A DNA stretch of 64,000 nt from Thermoanaerobacterium sp. PSU-2 (GCF_002102475.1 NZ_MSQD01000012.1:26903-90902), one strand, 5' to 3'; numbered from the stretch's first letter, positions 41,407-52,355 are shown. Translations and numbers: made by a program. The notes: generated by a model not told the origin, from the sequence alone.

Positions 41407-42597
41407 ATGTTTGATACTATTGAAAGCGCAATAGAAGACATAAAAAATGGGAAAATGGTCATTGTAGTCGATGATGAAGATAGAGAGAATGAAGGGGATT
41501 TAGTTATGGCTGCGGAAAAAGTGACAAGTGACCATGTGAACTTTATGATAAAGTACGGCCGTGGATTGGTATGTGTTCCTATGATGGGGGAGAGGCTTAA
41601 AAAATTAAACATTGGCAAGATGGTATTTGATAATACCGATAATAGAGAAACTGCTTTTACAGTATCTGTAGATCATAAAAACTGTAAAACTGGAATTTCT
41701 GCTTACGAAAGAGCACTTACTATAAAAATGCTTATAGATGATGAATCGATGCCGGATGACTTTACAAAGCCAGGACATGTATTTCCATTGGAAGCGAAAG
41801 AAGGAGGAGTATTAGTAAGAGCGGGACATACGGAAGCAGCGTGTGATTTAGCAAGGCTTGCAGGTCTTAAAAGTGCTGGTGTAATCTGCGAAATAATAAA
41901 AGATGATGGAAAGATGGCCAGGCTTCCAGAGCTAATTGAATTTTCGAAAAAATTTAATTTAAAAATAATATCTATCGCTGATCTCATAGAATATAGAAGA
42001 AAAAATGAAAAACTGGTGAAAAGAGTGGCAGAAGCATATTTGCCCACAAAGTATGGAGATTTTACGATAATAGGTTATGAAGAAATCTTAACAGGTAAAG
42101 AACACGTTGCGTTGGTGAAAGGTGATTTATCTGATAGTCCTACATTAGTCAGGGTTCATTCAGAATGTTTGACAGGCGACATTATGGGTTCATTAAGGTG
42201 TGATTGTGGCGATCAGCTTCATACATCGATGGAGAAAATTGGAAAAGAAGGAGGTGTACTATTGTATCTAAGACAAGAAGGCAGAGGAATAGGACTTTTA
42301 AACAAGATTAAAGCATATCATTTGCAGGATGAGGGACTTGACACGGTAGATGCCAACATCAGATTAGGTTTTCCGGCTGATATGAGAGAGTATGGGATTG
42401 GAGCTCAGATTTTGAAGGACCTTGGGCTTAAAAAACTCAGGATAATGACAAATAATCCCAAAAAACTGGTTGGTATTTCAGGTTATGGCCTTGAAATTGT
42501 AGAAAGAGTTCCTATAGAGGTTTCAATCAATAGACACAATGAAAGATATCTTAAAACAAAAAAAGAAAAATTTGACCACATATTTACTTCATTTTAA
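41407..42597 (+). CDS. ribBA: Bifunctional DHBP synthase / GTP cyclohydrolase II
   Basis: A 396-residue fusion. Residues 1-200 are 3,4-dihydroxy-2-butanone-4-phosphate synthase ([31 protein letters not shown]). Residues 200-396 are GTP cyclohydrolase II, with zinc cysteines in [11 protein letters not shown] and an upstream Cys in HSECLTGD, plus [12 protein letters not shown]. It supplies both precursors of riboflavin. AAGGAGATG precedes the start. Confidence 0.96.
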   Translation: MFDTIESAIEDIKNGKMVIVVDDEDRENEGDLVMAAEKVTSDHVNFMIKYGRGLVCVPMMGERLKKLNIGKMVFDNTDNRETAFTVSVDHKNCKTGISAYERALTIKMLIDDESMPDDFTKPGHVFPLEAKEGGVLVRAGHTEAACDLARLAGLKSAGVICEIIKDDGKMARLPELIEFSKKFNLKIISIADLIEYRRKNEKLVKRVAEAYLPTKYGDFTIIGYEEILTGKEHVALVKGDLSDSPTLVRVHSECLTGDIMGSLRCDCGDQLHTSMEKIGKEGGVLLYLRQEGRGIGLLNKIKAYHLQDEGLDTVDANIRLGFPADMREYGIGAQILKDLGLKKLRIMTNNPKKLVGISGYGLEIVERVPIEVSINRHNERYLKTKKEKFDHIFTSF

Positions 42598-42620
42598 AAA
42601 TAAGCAAAGGAGAGATTGTA

Positions 42621-43091
42621 TTGAAAAAGTATGAAGGAAAACTCATTGGAGATGGCTTAAAAGTAGGCATTGTTGTAAGCAGATTTAATGAATTTATAAC
42701 AAATAAACTTTTGGATGGTGCTTTGGATGCTTTAAGAAGACATGGTGTAGATGATGAAAGCATTGACATTGCTTGGACGCCAGGCGCATTTGAAATACCC
42801 CTTATATCAAAGAAGATGGCCACATCAAAAAAATACGATGCAATTATCGCGCTGGGTGCTGTAATAAGAGGCGATACACCGCATTTTGATTATGTTGCAA
42901 ATGAAGTATCAAAAGGGGTAGCAAAAATATCGGTAGATTACGATGTGCCTGTAATATTTGGAGTCCTTACGACGGATACAGTTGAACAGGCAATCATGAG
43001 GGCTGGAACAAAGTCAGGCAATAAAGGGTTTGAAGCGGCTGTTACAGCAATTGAGATGGCCAATTTGATAAAGGAAATAGAAAGCTTATAA
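42621..43091 (+). CDS. ribH: 6,7-dimethyl-8-ribityllumazine synthase
   Basis: A 156-residue capsid-forming enzyme with [19 protein letters not shown] and [14 protein letters not shown], and [12 protein letters not shown]. It starts at TTG with AAAGGAGAG upstream. It is the last gene of the rib operon and is followed by a long bidirectional terminator. Confidence 0.96.
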   Translation: MKKYEGKLIGDGLKVGIVVSRFNEFITNKLLDGALDALRRHGVDDESIDIAWTPGAFEIPLISKKMATSKKYDAIIALGAVIRGDTPHFDYVANEVSKGVAKISVDYDVPVIFGVLTTDTVEQAIMRAGTKSGNKGFEAAVTAIEMANLIKEIESL

Positions 43092-43092
43092 A

Positions 43093-43137
43093 AAAATACC
43101 CATCTTAAGAGCATTACGCTTTTAAGATGGGTATTTT
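43093..43137. terminator. Bidirectional terminator between ribH and ytvI
   Basis: AAAATACCCATCTTAA pairs with TTAAGATGGGTATTTT around a short loop. It serves the convergent rib operon and ytvI, whose stop overlaps its right arm. Confidence 0.88.
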
Positions 43138-44200
43138 ACTTCCATGATGGTATTATGCCAGATTTTTGGAATGTTTTAAAGACGACTACGAAAACTGGCC
43201 CCATTATAAGCCCGAGACCACCGAAAAGCCTTGCACCGATAAACATGGATAAAAGCGTTACAAGAGGATGAAGGCCTATGCTTTGGCCGACTATCTTTGG
43301 CTCTATCATCTGCCTTACAACTGTGACGATGGCATATATGATAAGCAAGTAGATTCCAATAAGGTAGTTTTTGGTGAATATGTTGTACAATGCCCATGGG
43401 ACTAATACAGAGCCTGATCCTAAAACAGGCAGTATATCTATAAAGCTGACTAAAAGCCCCAGCAAAAATGCGTAATCAAATCCTATTATCGTAAGCCCTA
43501 TGGAAACTTCTAAAAAAGTGATAAACATTATGGTTATTTCAGCCCTTATAAAGCCTATTAAAGTTTGAAAGAGATCTCCTTTTATATTTTCAGCGTGAAA
43601 TGCCCAATTGGATGGAAACTGTCTTTTTATAAAGTTTAATATGAGCCATTTGTCTTTGCTTAAAAAGAACGTTGATACGATTGTTATTATTGACATAAAG
43701 AAAAAGTTAGGCAGCTTTGTTGCCAAGCCTAATATCCATCCTGCGAAGTTTTTAGCGTACACAGATATATTATTTAAAATCGATTGAAGATTGCTTTCTA
43801 AGAAAGTTGAGATGTTTGTAGGAAGCGATACATAATATCTCCTAATTCTGTCTATCAAATCAGATATCACTACATCAAAATTCTTTGTGTAACTTGGTGC
43901 GTGTTCAGCTAAAGTATTGAGTTCGAATACAAGCTGTGTGACTAAAAGGCTTATTAAAAGACCGATTATTCCAATCAATAAAAGTATAAAGAATGCAGAT
44001 GACAAACCCCTTGGTATTTTCAGTTTTTTTTCTGAAAACTCTACGGCAGGGTCAATTAAAATAGCCAAAAACAATGCCACTGCAAAAGGCATTAAAAATG
44101 GAATAAGCTTAAACACAAATAGGTAAAAGCTCAGTATGACTGCTAATATTACAATTGAATTTCTTATAGTGCTTTGATACCGTGAGAGAAAATCTTTCAC
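43136..44200 (-). CDS. ytvI: Sporulation integral membrane protein YtvI (AI-2E/PerM family)
   Basis: A 354-residue protein with about seven to eight membrane helices; the C-terminal part GLLVSFIDILPVLGSGSVLVPW and EPKIVGQSIGLHPL is typical of the AI-2E transporter-like family. Length and Firmicute context favour YtvI. Its role is not defined, although YtvI is annotated as sporulation-linked. It is a single minus-strand gene. Confidence 0.8.
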   Translation of the reverse strand: MKDFLSRYQSTIRNSIVILAVILSFYLFVFKLIPFLMPFAVALFLAILIDPAVEFSEKKLKIPRGLSSAFFILLLIGIIGLLISLLVTQLVFELNTLAEHAPSYTKNFDVVISDLIDRIRRYYVSLPTNISTFLESNLQSILNNISVYAKNFAGWILGLATKLPNFFFMSIITIVSTFFLSKDKWLILNFIKRQFPSNWAFHAENIKGDLFQTLIGFIRAEITIMFITFLEVSIGLTIIGFDYAFLLGLLVSFIDILPVLGSGSVLVPWALYNIFTKNYLIGIYLLIIYAIVTVVRQMIEPKIVGQSIGLHPLVTLLSMFIGARLFGGLGLIMGPVFVVVFKTFQKSGIIPSWK

Positions 44201-44260
44201 GAAAAACCCCTCCTTACTCTTTATTATAGTATCGGAATAGCTATGTGTCTACATAAACGA

Positions 44261-44295
44261 ATAAATAAAATCCGGTTTTGCCGGATTTTATTTAT
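44261..44295. terminator. Terminator after the 55-residue small gene
   Basis: ATAAATAAAATCCGG, TTTTG and CCGGATTTTATTTAT form a long stem. On the minus strand it lies directly after the small gene's stop; it could also stop plus-strand read-through. Confidence 0.8.
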
Positions 44296-44459
44296 TGGGC
44301 GGTCTTTATTTTGATTTCATATGATTTTTTAGCTATTTCTGATTGAGATATTATTCCTTTTTCGATAAGCAATTCTATCAAAGATGTCAAAGCTAAAGTG
44401 TTTTTGTACTCTGTGTCTTTTATGTCGGCAATTTCTAATAGGTATTTGATTTCGTTCAT
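44292..44459 (-). CDS. Hypothetical 55-residue protein
   Basis: I do not recognise this protein. It reads MNEIKYLLEIADIK at the start and ends in KIKTAQ, is mostly helical and mildly acidic, and resembles small winged-helix or degraded regulator fragments only vaguely (LTSLIELLIEKGIISQSEIA). GGGGGAAT stands upstream, with two successive ATGs (44462 or 44459; the second has better spacing). A strong terminator follows directly, which supports a real gene. It lies between ytvI and lepB. Confidence 0.6.
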   Translation of the reverse strand: MNEIKYLLEIADIKDTEYKNTLALTSLIELLIEKGIISQSEIAKKSYEIKIKTAQ

Positions 44460-44605
44460 CATATTCCCCCATAAATTATTTTATATAGTAATTATTGACA
44501 CATATATTCATTATATACATTGTTGTTGTAATGTATATAAAGTTAGTATTTGAAATATTGATGTGATATAATAATAACTGTATATTTAAAAAAGGAGATT
44601 GGACG

Positions 44606-45142
44606 ATGAAGAGCAATACGAAAAAAGAGATTGTAAGTTGGATACTTACTATTGGGCTTGCTTTTATTATAGCTATGTTTATCAGGACGTATGTGTTTGA
44701 GCTTGTTGACGTACCTACAGGTTCTATGCTTAACACAATACAGCTTAATGATAAGTTTATTGAATTAAAATTCATATACAGATTTGAGCCTATTAAAAGA
44801 GGTGACATAGTCGTATTTAAGTATCCCGACGATCCGTCTGTAAGCTTTGTAAAAAGGGTAATCGGAATTGGCGGAGATACCATTGAGATCAAAAATGGGA
44901 TATTGTATAGAAATGGAAAGCCAGTAAAAGAGCCATACCTTAAAGAGCCTATGAATAAAAATGAGACATTTGGGCCGTATAAAGTTCCGCCAAATCACTA
45001 CTTCATGTTGGGGGATAACCGCAATCAATCTCTTGACTCAAGGTATTGGAAAAACAAATATGTATCCAAAGATGCCATAATGGGCAAAATAGTATTTAGA
45101 ATTTGGCCTTTAAGCAGATTTGGTTCTATGATTGGCAAATAA
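44606..45142 (+). CDS. lepB: Signal peptidase I
   Basis: A 178-residue type I signal peptidase with one N-terminal membrane helix (ILTIGLAFIIAMFIRTYVF). The catalytic serine is in PTGSMLNTI and the general-base lysine is in FVKRVIGIGGD. MLGDNRNQSLDSRYW is the conserved box E region. It cleaves secreted pre-proteins on the outer face of the membrane. AAGGAGATTGG is upstream, and TATAAT at 44567 may be its -10 box. Confidence 0.95.
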   Translation: MKSNTKKEIVSWILTIGLAFIIAMFIRTYVFELVDVPTGSMLNTIQLNDKFIELKFIYRFEPIKRGDIVVFKYPDDPSVSFVKRVIGIGGDTIEIKNGILYRNGKPVKEPYLKEPMNKNETFGPYKVPPNHYFMLGDNRNQSLDSRYWKNKYVSKDAIMGKIVFRIWPLSRFGSMIGK

Positions 45143-45145
45143 TTG

Positions 45146-45174
45146 TTGAAATCGCATTTGTTATATAGTATAAT
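45146..45174 (+). promoter_or_regulatory. Promoter of the serS leader
   Basis: TTGAAA and TATAAT are 17 bases apart, just after lepB and upstream of the Ser T-box leader. Confidence 0.75.
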
Positions 45175-45189
45175 TAGTTTTAAGTTAAA

Positions 45190-45390
45190 AGAAGCGTTGA
45201 AGGGCCAATAGTATGTATTATATTTAAGAGAGCTGGTGGCGGGTGTAAACCAGTATATGTACATATTTATCCAGCCTGGAGCTATGGTTAATAACCATCG
45301 GGCGACCGTTAAATCAGTGATGAGGGCTTTTTAAGCCGAATCAGGGTGGCAACACGGAAATCCCGTCCCTACATAGGGTGGGATATTTTT
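45190..45390 (+). ncRNA. T-box leader (serine specifier) of serS
   Basis: The T-box AGGGTGGCAACACGG is at 45343-45357, followed by a terminator hairpin and T run (45359-45390). Stem I has TATGTA/TACATA, and AGCTGGT/ACCAGT at its distal end. The specifier loop reads TTTA-UCC-A before GCC, so UCC (45270-45272) specifies Ser. Uncharged tRNA-Ser should promote serS transcription. Confidence 0.95.
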
Positions 45391-45395
45391 ATTAG

Positions 45396-46679
<1,284 letters not shown>

Positions 46680-46716
46680 AAGGATTAAATAACATTAAAT
46701 AATTGATTCATGAATA

Positions 46717-46745
46717 TTGACAACTTAGCCGGTATATGATATACT
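46717..46745 (+). promoter_or_regulatory. Promoter of the tRNA-Ser pair
   Basis: TTGACA and TATACT are 17 bases apart, ending 18 bases before tRNA-Ser(UGA). Confidence 0.75.
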
Positions 46746-46763
46746 TTATATCGTTCCCGGCTT

Positions 46764-46852
46764 GGAGAGGTGTCCGAGGGGTTTAAGGAGCTGGTCTTGA
46801 AAACCAGTGTCTCTTAACGGAGCCGTGGGTTCGAATCCCACCCTCTCCGCCA
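46764..46852 (+). tRNA. tRNA-Ser(UGA)
   Basis: An 89-base class II tRNA with anticodon loop CTTGAAA, a long variable arm and encoded CCA. GGAGAGG pairs with CCTCTCC in the acceptor stem. Confidence 0.97.
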
Positions 46853-46886
46853 TGAATTTAATATTAAAATAGATTGTAGCTGACAT

Positions 46887-46980
46887 GGAGAAGTACCCAA
46901 GTTGGTGAAGGGGCGGTCCTGCTAAGACTGTAGGTCGGGGATAACCCGGCGCGAGGGTTCAAGTCCCTCCTTCTCCGCCA
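46887..46980 (+). tRNA. tRNA-Ser(GCU)
   Basis: A 94-base class II tRNA with anticodon GCT in loop CTGCTAA, a long variable arm (GGTCGGGGATAACCCGGC region) and encoded CCA. It reads AGU/AGC. Confidence 0.97.
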
Positions 46981-47006
46981 TACATAGGCTACTTTTTTTG
47001 TTGAAA

Positions 47007-47028
47007 AAAAGGCGCAATTGCGCCTTTT
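47007..47028. terminator. Terminator between tRNA-Ser(GCU) and the LCP gene
   Basis: AAAAGGCGCAATTGCGCCTTTT is a perfect palindrome with T runs on both strands. It reaches the stop codon of the convergent LCP gene. Confidence 0.85.
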
Positions 47029-48254
47029 CATTTTTTATCATTACCTATTATGACGGTGACATCTGCACTGCTTAATTTTTCATCTTTTAATACGTTTTTT
47101 ATTGATAGAGCATTGGCAACTTTGTGGGCTTTATCAATGCTGGTATTTGCGTAAACGCATGATTCATCGTAATTTTTCGCATCGGCATTGGCGATTTTGA
47201 CTACGTTAAAGCCAAGATTTTTAAGTTCATCAGCGTACTTTGCAGCCAGTCCTTGTACTTTTGTTCCATTGTAGACCGCAACAGAAATGGTATTATTTAT
47301 AGGTGAATACGTTATTTGCGAGACTGTGCTTACAGAATCATTGTTTAAGCCGTCTCCAAACATCTCTGATGCCACTTCCATGGCTTTTTGCTGGTCTACA
47401 AAATAATAGCTGTAATCACCCATGTATCCGCCTTCTCCTGGCACTATAGAAGTATTTATGTTTTGAGGCTTATTCTTGACGAAGTCCAATGCGTACGTTG
47501 TGATATCTTTTGCTGTCAAATCTGTTTTTAAGTTTTTGCTTAGTGTTATGGCCAGAGATGGAATCTTCGTTATTATGGTAGGTGATGTGACTTTCTTTAT
47601 GAATGATTTCAAAAATTCTTGCTGAGCATTTATTCTTCCTATATCGCCATCTGCATAGCCATGTCTATAACGAACAAATTGCAAAGCTTCTTCACCATCT
47701 AATACTTGAAGTCCCTTCTTTAGGTTTATGTGAAGTGGTGGATTTGCCACGTTGTCGTCGTATTTCATGTTAAACGGTATGTTTACCTCGACACCACCTA
47801 TGGTGTCAATTATATCTTTGAAGCCATCATATGTTAAAATGACGTAGTTGTCTATTTTTATTCCCAACAGACTTTCCACTGCATCTTTTAAACCGTCTAT
47901 TTTCTGCTCGGAATAAGCTGCATTGATTTTTTTCTCAGTTGGTGCATTGTAGCCTGGCCTTGGATAATATGTATCGCGTGGAATCGATAACATATCGATT
48001 TCTTTTTTATTTGCATCAAAGCTTGCCACGAATATAGTGTCAGAGAGACCATCGGCATCACCGACAAATAGTATATTTTTTTTGTTCTGACTACTGTTAT
48101 TTTGTTTAGACGTTTTAACTTGATTATTGGTTGTGACAGGATTTTCTTCTGTGTTTACAACGTTTAAATTTCTATAAAACATAAATGCACCTGTGCCAAT
48201 AGATAAAGCGATTCCTAAAATGACAAGGAGGGAGATTTTTAAAGCCCTTTTCAT
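47028..48254 (-). CDS. LytR-CpsA-Psr (LCP) family cell-wall glycopolymer ligase
   Basis: A 408-residue protein with one N-terminal membrane helix (LLVILGIALSIGTGAFMFY), then an LCP domain (about 60-240: DGLSDTIFVASFD, LSIPRDTYY, RYRHGYADGDIGRINAQQEF). A C-terminal LytR_C domain follows (about 320-405: ISVAVYNGTKVQGLAAKYA). LCP proteins attach teichoic-acid or polysaccharide chains to peptidoglycan outside the cell. It is a lone minus-strand gene. The family call is firm, the substrate unknown. Confidence 0.93.
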   Translation of the reverse strand: MKRALKISLLVILGIALSIGTGAFMFYRNLNVVNTEENPVTTNNQVKTSKQNNSSQNKKNILFVGDADGLSDTIFVASFDANKKEIDMLSIPRDTYYPRPGYNAPTEKKINAAYSEQKIDGLKDAVESLLGIKIDNYVILTYDGFKDIIDTIGGVEVNIPFNMKYDDNVANPPLHINLKKGLQVLDGEEALQFVRYRHGYADGDIGRINAQQEFLKSFIKKVTSPTIITKIPSLAITLSKNLKTDLTAKDITTYALDFVKNKPQNINTSIVPGEGGYMGDYSYYFVDQQKAMEVASEMFGDGLNNDSVSTVSQITYSPINNTISVAVYNGTKVQGLAAKYADELKNLGFNVVKIANADAKNYDESCVYANTSIDKAHKVANALSIKNVLKDEKLSSADVTVIIGNDKK

Positions 48255-48338
48255 CCATATATCACATCCTCATTAATCATCATTTTCTATTTATTTCTAA
48301 TATACATTATATGCCTAAATTAATCAATAAAAATCGCT

Positions 48339-48368
48339 TTGCATTTTATAAAATGGATATATTATAAT
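48339..48368 (+). promoter_or_regulatory. Promoter of the UPF0182 gene
   Basis: TTGCAT and TATAAT are 18 bases apart, 35 bases upstream of the start codon. Confidence 0.6.
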
Positions 48369-48403
48369 AGTGTCAAGAAGTACATTTTAGGATGGTGATT
48401 TGT

Positions 48404-51124
48404 TTGAAAAGAGGGAATTTGGCAATAATCATTTTATTGATATCAATATTTTTAATTGTAGCTTTATTTGCAAGCCTTGCAAATCTTATTGTGGACATAC
48501 AGTGGTTTAACAGTTTAAATTATTTAGGGGTATTTTTTAAGAAGTTTTTAACACAGCTTACTATAGGTGTGCCATCGTTTGTAGTAATCTTTATCCTTTC
48601 TTATTTCTACCTGAATAGAATGGTTAAAGACTATGCAAAGTTTGCCCAGGACATTGAAATCAAAAGTGTACGCAAAAGATTTAGAGGTGTGGTGATAGGC
48701 ATATCGATATTTGTAAGCTTTTTGATTTCTGTATTTATCTCTGCAAATTGGTGGAACGACTTTTTGTTTTACATAAATTCTGCGAATTTCGGCGTGAAAG
48801 ATCCGATTTTTAATAAAGACATAAGCCTTTACATGTTTAGACTGCCATTTCTTTTAGATGTATATGATTTGCTTATTATCATAATACCGATACTCATAGT
48901 CGCCACTATAATCGTATATGGGCTTATGTACTTATCCGATAAGACCAGGTTTTATGAGATATCAGACAGAGGAGGTTTTTTTAGAGCTATTTACAACAAA
49001 GAGATACTGATGATAGCTTTTAGGCAAATTGCCGTTTTGGGATTTGTATTTTTTGCCGTTCTTTCATTGGGTTATTACTTAAAAGCGTATGGCATATTGT
49101 ACTCTAAAAGTGGCGTTGTCTTTGGCGCAGGCTATACGGATGTTCATGTAAGGCTTTTGTTTTACAGGATTTTAATGTTGGCATCAATAGTTTCCGGCAT
49201 TTTGTTTATGATTGGCGCATTTAGGCAAAAACTTAAATACATAATAGCATCACCTGTAATAATCGTTGCCATCATGATCTTATCGACTGTATCACAAATG
49301 GTTGTTCAAAGTTTCATTGTTGCGCCAAACGAGCTTGACAAGGAAAAGACTTATTTGAAGTACAATATTGACTTTACTCAGAAAGCATTTGACTTAAATA
49401 ATGTTGAAGAGAAAAATTACGATTTAAGCGGCAATATAGACAAAAAGGTATTAGATGAAAACCAAGACACCATAAACAATATCAGGATAAATGATTATAG
49501 GCCTGTAAGCCAGATATACAACCAGCTTCAAAGCATAAGGCTTTACTATAAATTTAATGACATAGATATCGACAGGTATATGATAAATGGAAATTACAGG
49601 CAGGTCTTTATATCTGCGAGGGAGATGAATCTTGACAATCTGGCAAGCCAAGCGAAAAATTGGATCAACATGCACCTTAAATACACACATGGGTATGGCG
49701 TTGTGATGTCAACCGTAAATGATGTAACGGCTACAGGGCAGCCAGACATGGTGATAAAAAATATTCCGCCAGTGAGCAGCACAAATATAAAGATAACGAG
49801 GCCAGAGATATACTTTGGAGAGCTTACAAACACGTACGCAATAGTAAATACAAAGACAGGTGAATTTGATTACCCTTCAGGCGACACAAACAAAGAAAAT
49901 TTTTACTCTGGCAAATCAGGCATACCTATGACGTTTTTAAACAAGCTTTTGTACACTATTTATACTGGCAATATAAAAATACTTTTATCCACTGACATTA
50001 CGCATGATAGCAGGATGCTTCTTTTTAGAAACATAAAGGATAGAGTTCAAAGGATAGCTCCGTTTTTGATATACGATGATGATCCATACATAGTAGTAGA
50101 TAATGGCAAACTGTATTGGATGATTGATGCATACACTTATTCTGGAAACTATCCCTATTCAGAGCCTTATGGGGATACAGGCATAAATTACATAAGAAAT
50201 TCTGTCAAAGTCGTCGTTGATGCTTATACAGGTGATGTAAAGTACTATATATCTGACAAAAATGACCCTATAATAAAGGTGTACAGCAGGATATTTCCCG
50301 GGCTATTTAAAAACATAGACGAGATGCCTAAAGGCTTAAAAGCTCATATAAGGTATCCTCAGTATATGTTTGATATACAAGCAAGCGTTTATAAAAATTA
50401 TCACATGTCAGATCCGCAAGTCTTTTACAACAAAGAAGATTCTTGGGACATAGCAAAGGAGAAATTTACAGGTAAGATAGAACCGGAAGAGTCACAGTAT
50501 GTCATAATGAGGCTTCCAGGAGAAAAAACTGCTGAGTACGTTTTGATGATTCCGTATACACCAGCCACGAAAGATAACATGGTGGCTTGGATGGCAGCAA
50601 GGATGGATGGCAATAACTATGGAAAACTGGTAGTCTATAAGTTTCCAAAAAGCACTGTCGTGTATGGGCCTATGCAGATTGAGAACATGATCGATCAAGA
50701 TCCGAATATTTCAAAAGAGATGAGCTTGTGGGATCAAAAAGGATCAAGCATCATAAGAGGCAATTTGCTGACACTGCCGATTGACGATTCTATGCTTTAC
50801 GTTGAGCCTATCTATATACAGTCATCAAATGAAAATGCAATACCTGAAGTGAAAAGGGTTATTCTGGCGTACAAAGATAAAATCGTAATGGAGGATACGC
50901 TTGCAAATGCATTAAACAAGCTATTTAATTTGCAAGCTCCAACACAGCCACAGGTTCCACAAGTGCAGACGAATGAAACCCAGCAAGAGCTTATAAAGAA
51001 GGCAAATGACATATATAATAATGCAATGAATGCTTCAAAAAATGGCGATTGGACAGATTTCGGTAAAAATCTCGATGAGCTTGGAAACGTGCTTAATGAT
51101 TTAAACAATAGCATAAAAAAGTGA
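48404..51124 (+). CDS. UPF0182 family membrane protein
   Basis: A protein of about 906 residues. Roughly seven membrane helices lie in the first 320 residues, followed by a large domain probably outside the membrane with PPVSSTNIKITRPEIYFGE and LLFRNIKDRVQRIAPF-type UPF0182 signatures. A low-complexity Pro/Gln tail and a short helical end follow. Function is unknown. A TTG start (48404) with GGTGAT nearby seems best; ATG 48392 would include the ribosome site. A terminator follows closely. Confidence 0.88.
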   Translation: MKRGNLAIIILLISIFLIVALFASLANLIVDIQWFNSLNYLGVFFKKFLTQLTIGVPSFVVIFILSYFYLNRMVKDYAKFAQDIEIKSVRKRFRGVVIGISIFVSFLISVFISANWWNDFLFYINSANFGVKDPIFNKDISLYMFRLPFLLDVYDLLIIIIPILIVATIIVYGLMYLSDKTRFYEISDRGGFFRAIYNKEILMIAFRQIAVLGFVFFAVLSLGYYLKAYGILYSKSGVVFGAGYTDVHVRLLFYRILMLASIVSGILFMIGAFRQKLKYIIASPVIIVAIMILSTVSQMVVQSFIVAPNELDKEKTYLKYNIDFTQKAFDLNNVEEKNYDLSGNIDKKVLDENQDTINNIRINDYRPVSQIYNQLQSIRLYYKFNDIDIDRYMINGNYRQVFISAREMNLDNLASQAKNWINMHLKYTHGYGVVMSTVNDVTATGQPDMVIKNIPPVSSTNIKITRPEIYFGELTNTYAIVNTKTGEFDYPSGDTNKENFYSGKSGIPMTFLNKLLYTIYTGNIKILLSTDITHDSRMLLFRNIKDRVQRIAPFLIYDDDPYIVVDNGKLYWMIDAYTYSGNYPYSEPYGDTGINYIRNSVKVVVDAYTGDVKYYISDKNDPIIKVYSRIFPGLFKNIDEMPKGLKAHIRYPQYMFDIQASVYKNYHMSDPQVFYNKEDSWDIAKEKFTGKIEPEESQYVIMRLPGEKTAEYVLMIPYTPATKDNMVAWMAARMDGNNYGKLVVYKFPKSTVVYGPMQIENMIDQDPNISKEMSLWDQKGSSIIRGNLLTLPIDDSMLYVEPIYIQSSNENAIPEVKRVILAYKDKIVMEDTLANALNKLFNLQAPTQPQVPQVQTNETQQELIKKANDIYNNAMNASKNGDWTDFGKNLDELGNVLNDLNNSIKK

Positions 51125-51130
51125 TGATGA

Positions 51131-51174
51131 AAAGTGCACTGCTAATTAATATTTGGCGGTGCACTTTATTTTTT
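51131..51174 (+). terminator. Terminator after the UPF0182 gene
   Basis: AAAGTGCAC and GTGCACTTT pair around a 19-base loop that includes GC/GC pairs, followed by ATTTTTT. Confidence 0.8.
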
Positions 51175-51212
51175 GCATTAAAAGTGGAGATACTAAATGT
51201 AGGTGATGTTAA

Positions 51213-51794
51213 ATGGAAATACTGCAGTCAGAATTAAAGATAGAAAATTTGATAAAAGAAACAGAACATATATTTGAAAAATTAATGAGCTTCAATGAGA
51301 TTTTATCAAATGATGTGACAAAAATTGATGCAAAATTAGAAAAAAGCGAAAAAGAAATTAAGGAGTACATTGAAAGTCAATTTGAAGAAAATAACGATAG
51401 AAAATATCTAATAAGTTATTTGAGAAAGGCTGACAATCGATTAGATAACTTAAAAGAAATAGAAAACATGATTTACTCCAATATCGATGAATTAGGTAAT
51501 GACGTAAAAACTCTAAAAGACAATCTGGATAACATGAAAAAGACACTATACAAGTTAAAAGATCTTGAAAGAGATATTAGCTCTATGAAAGCTGTAATCG
51601 AAAAGGATGTGCTTTTAAACATAGAGCTAAACAAAGAAAATACACCTGAAAAGGTAGAATACGTGTATGACTTGCCGCCGCAACTTGTAAACAATCTAAA
51701 TACGGCATTAAATAATTTGTACATCGCCAGAGAAGGCATGAATAGGATAAAAATATACGAAGACATTGTAAATAATTTGGAAAATTTTCAATAG
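51213..51794 (+). CDS. Hypothetical coiled-coil protein
   Basis: I do not recognise this 193-residue protein. It is very rich in Glu, Lys, Asn and Leu, and heptad-like patterning runs through about residues 10-135, so a long coiled coil is likely. No signal peptide or membrane helix is visible. After a break (ENTPEKVEYVYDLPPQL) there is a short helical C-terminus. The start follows TAGGTGATGTTAA. It precedes the glutamine-rich gene on the same strand by 76 bases. Confidence 0.7.
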   Translation: MEILQSELKIENLIKETEHIFEKLMSFNEILSNDVTKIDAKLEKSEKEIKEYIESQFEENNDRKYLISYLRKADNRLDNLKEIENMIYSNIDELGNDVKTLKDNLDNMKKTLYKLKDLERDISSMKAVIEKDVLLNIELNKENTPEKVEYVYDLPPQLVNNLNTALNNLYIAREGMNRIKIYEDIVNNLENFQ

Positions 51795-51870
51795 TAAAAT
51801 TTTCATTTACTAATTCTAATCATAAAGGGAATATTAAATAACGGGGAAATTTTTTAAAGGAGGGTTTACA

Positions 51871-52347
51871 TTGAATAGGAGAGAATTTGAGGATTACCTA
51901 GGTGAAAAAGTAAATAGTGAAGTGTCTGAAGAATTAAGTGCAAGATTTGGCAAAAACAATCAAGCACAGCAACAAGCTCAACAACAGGCACAGCAGCAAG
52001 CGCAGCAATTTCAGCAACAATTGCAGAGCATGGGCATAAATGTCACACCGCAGCAATTCCAGCAATTATTAAATCAAGTAAAAGCTCAAGCGCAACAACA
52101 GCAGCAGCAGACAGATATACAGGTTCAGCAAGCATTACAACAGGCTATGGCTGCACTTCAACAGGCTCAACAAAGCATACAGGCAAACCAAGTATTTGCA
52201 CAGATGAGCAAAATATTAGATTCATCAAATCAGCAATTGCAGCAGTTGACACCACAGTTGCAAGCTCAACAAGCTCAGCAAGCACAGGCCAATTTCTTAA
52301 ATCAGCAAGCAAATCAGCAGAATACGACACAAACAGGAATGCAGTAA
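51871..52347 (+). CDS. Glutamine-rich low-complexity protein
   Basis: A 158-residue protein of which about 57 are glutamine. After a short acidic head (NRREFEDYLGEKVNSEV) come repeated AQQQ units and further Q/A/L-rich helix-forming stretches; methionines are sparse. A TTG start has AAAGGAGGG upstream, and a terminator follows, so it is a real gene. There is no signal peptide. The amphipathic pattern could make a coiled coil or spore/coat-like assembly. I know no function; the DUF1657-like protein at 63.5 kb is also glutamine-rich but not clearly related. Confidence 0.7.
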   Translation: MNRREFEDYLGEKVNSEVSEELSARFGKNNQAQQQAQQQAQQQAQQFQQQLQSMGINVTPQQFQQLLNQVKAQAQQQQQQTDIQVQQALQQAMAALQQAQQSIQANQVFAQMSKILDSSNQQLQQLTPQLQAQQAQQAQANFLNQQANQQNTTQTGMQ

Positions 52348-52355
52348 TAAAGTAA

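Noticed and set aside
50293..50306. ATTTCCCGGGCTAT in the UPF0182 gene as a Noc site
   Set aside because: It has two mismatches, both in the right half, which breaks the palindrome. Kept only as supporting context for the better site at 6630.
51950..52330. Repetitive CAG/CAA/GCA tract that could look like a DNA repeat array
   Set aside because: It is codon repetition for a glutamine-rich protein; units are short, irregular and in frame. There are no spacers, so it is not CRISPR.
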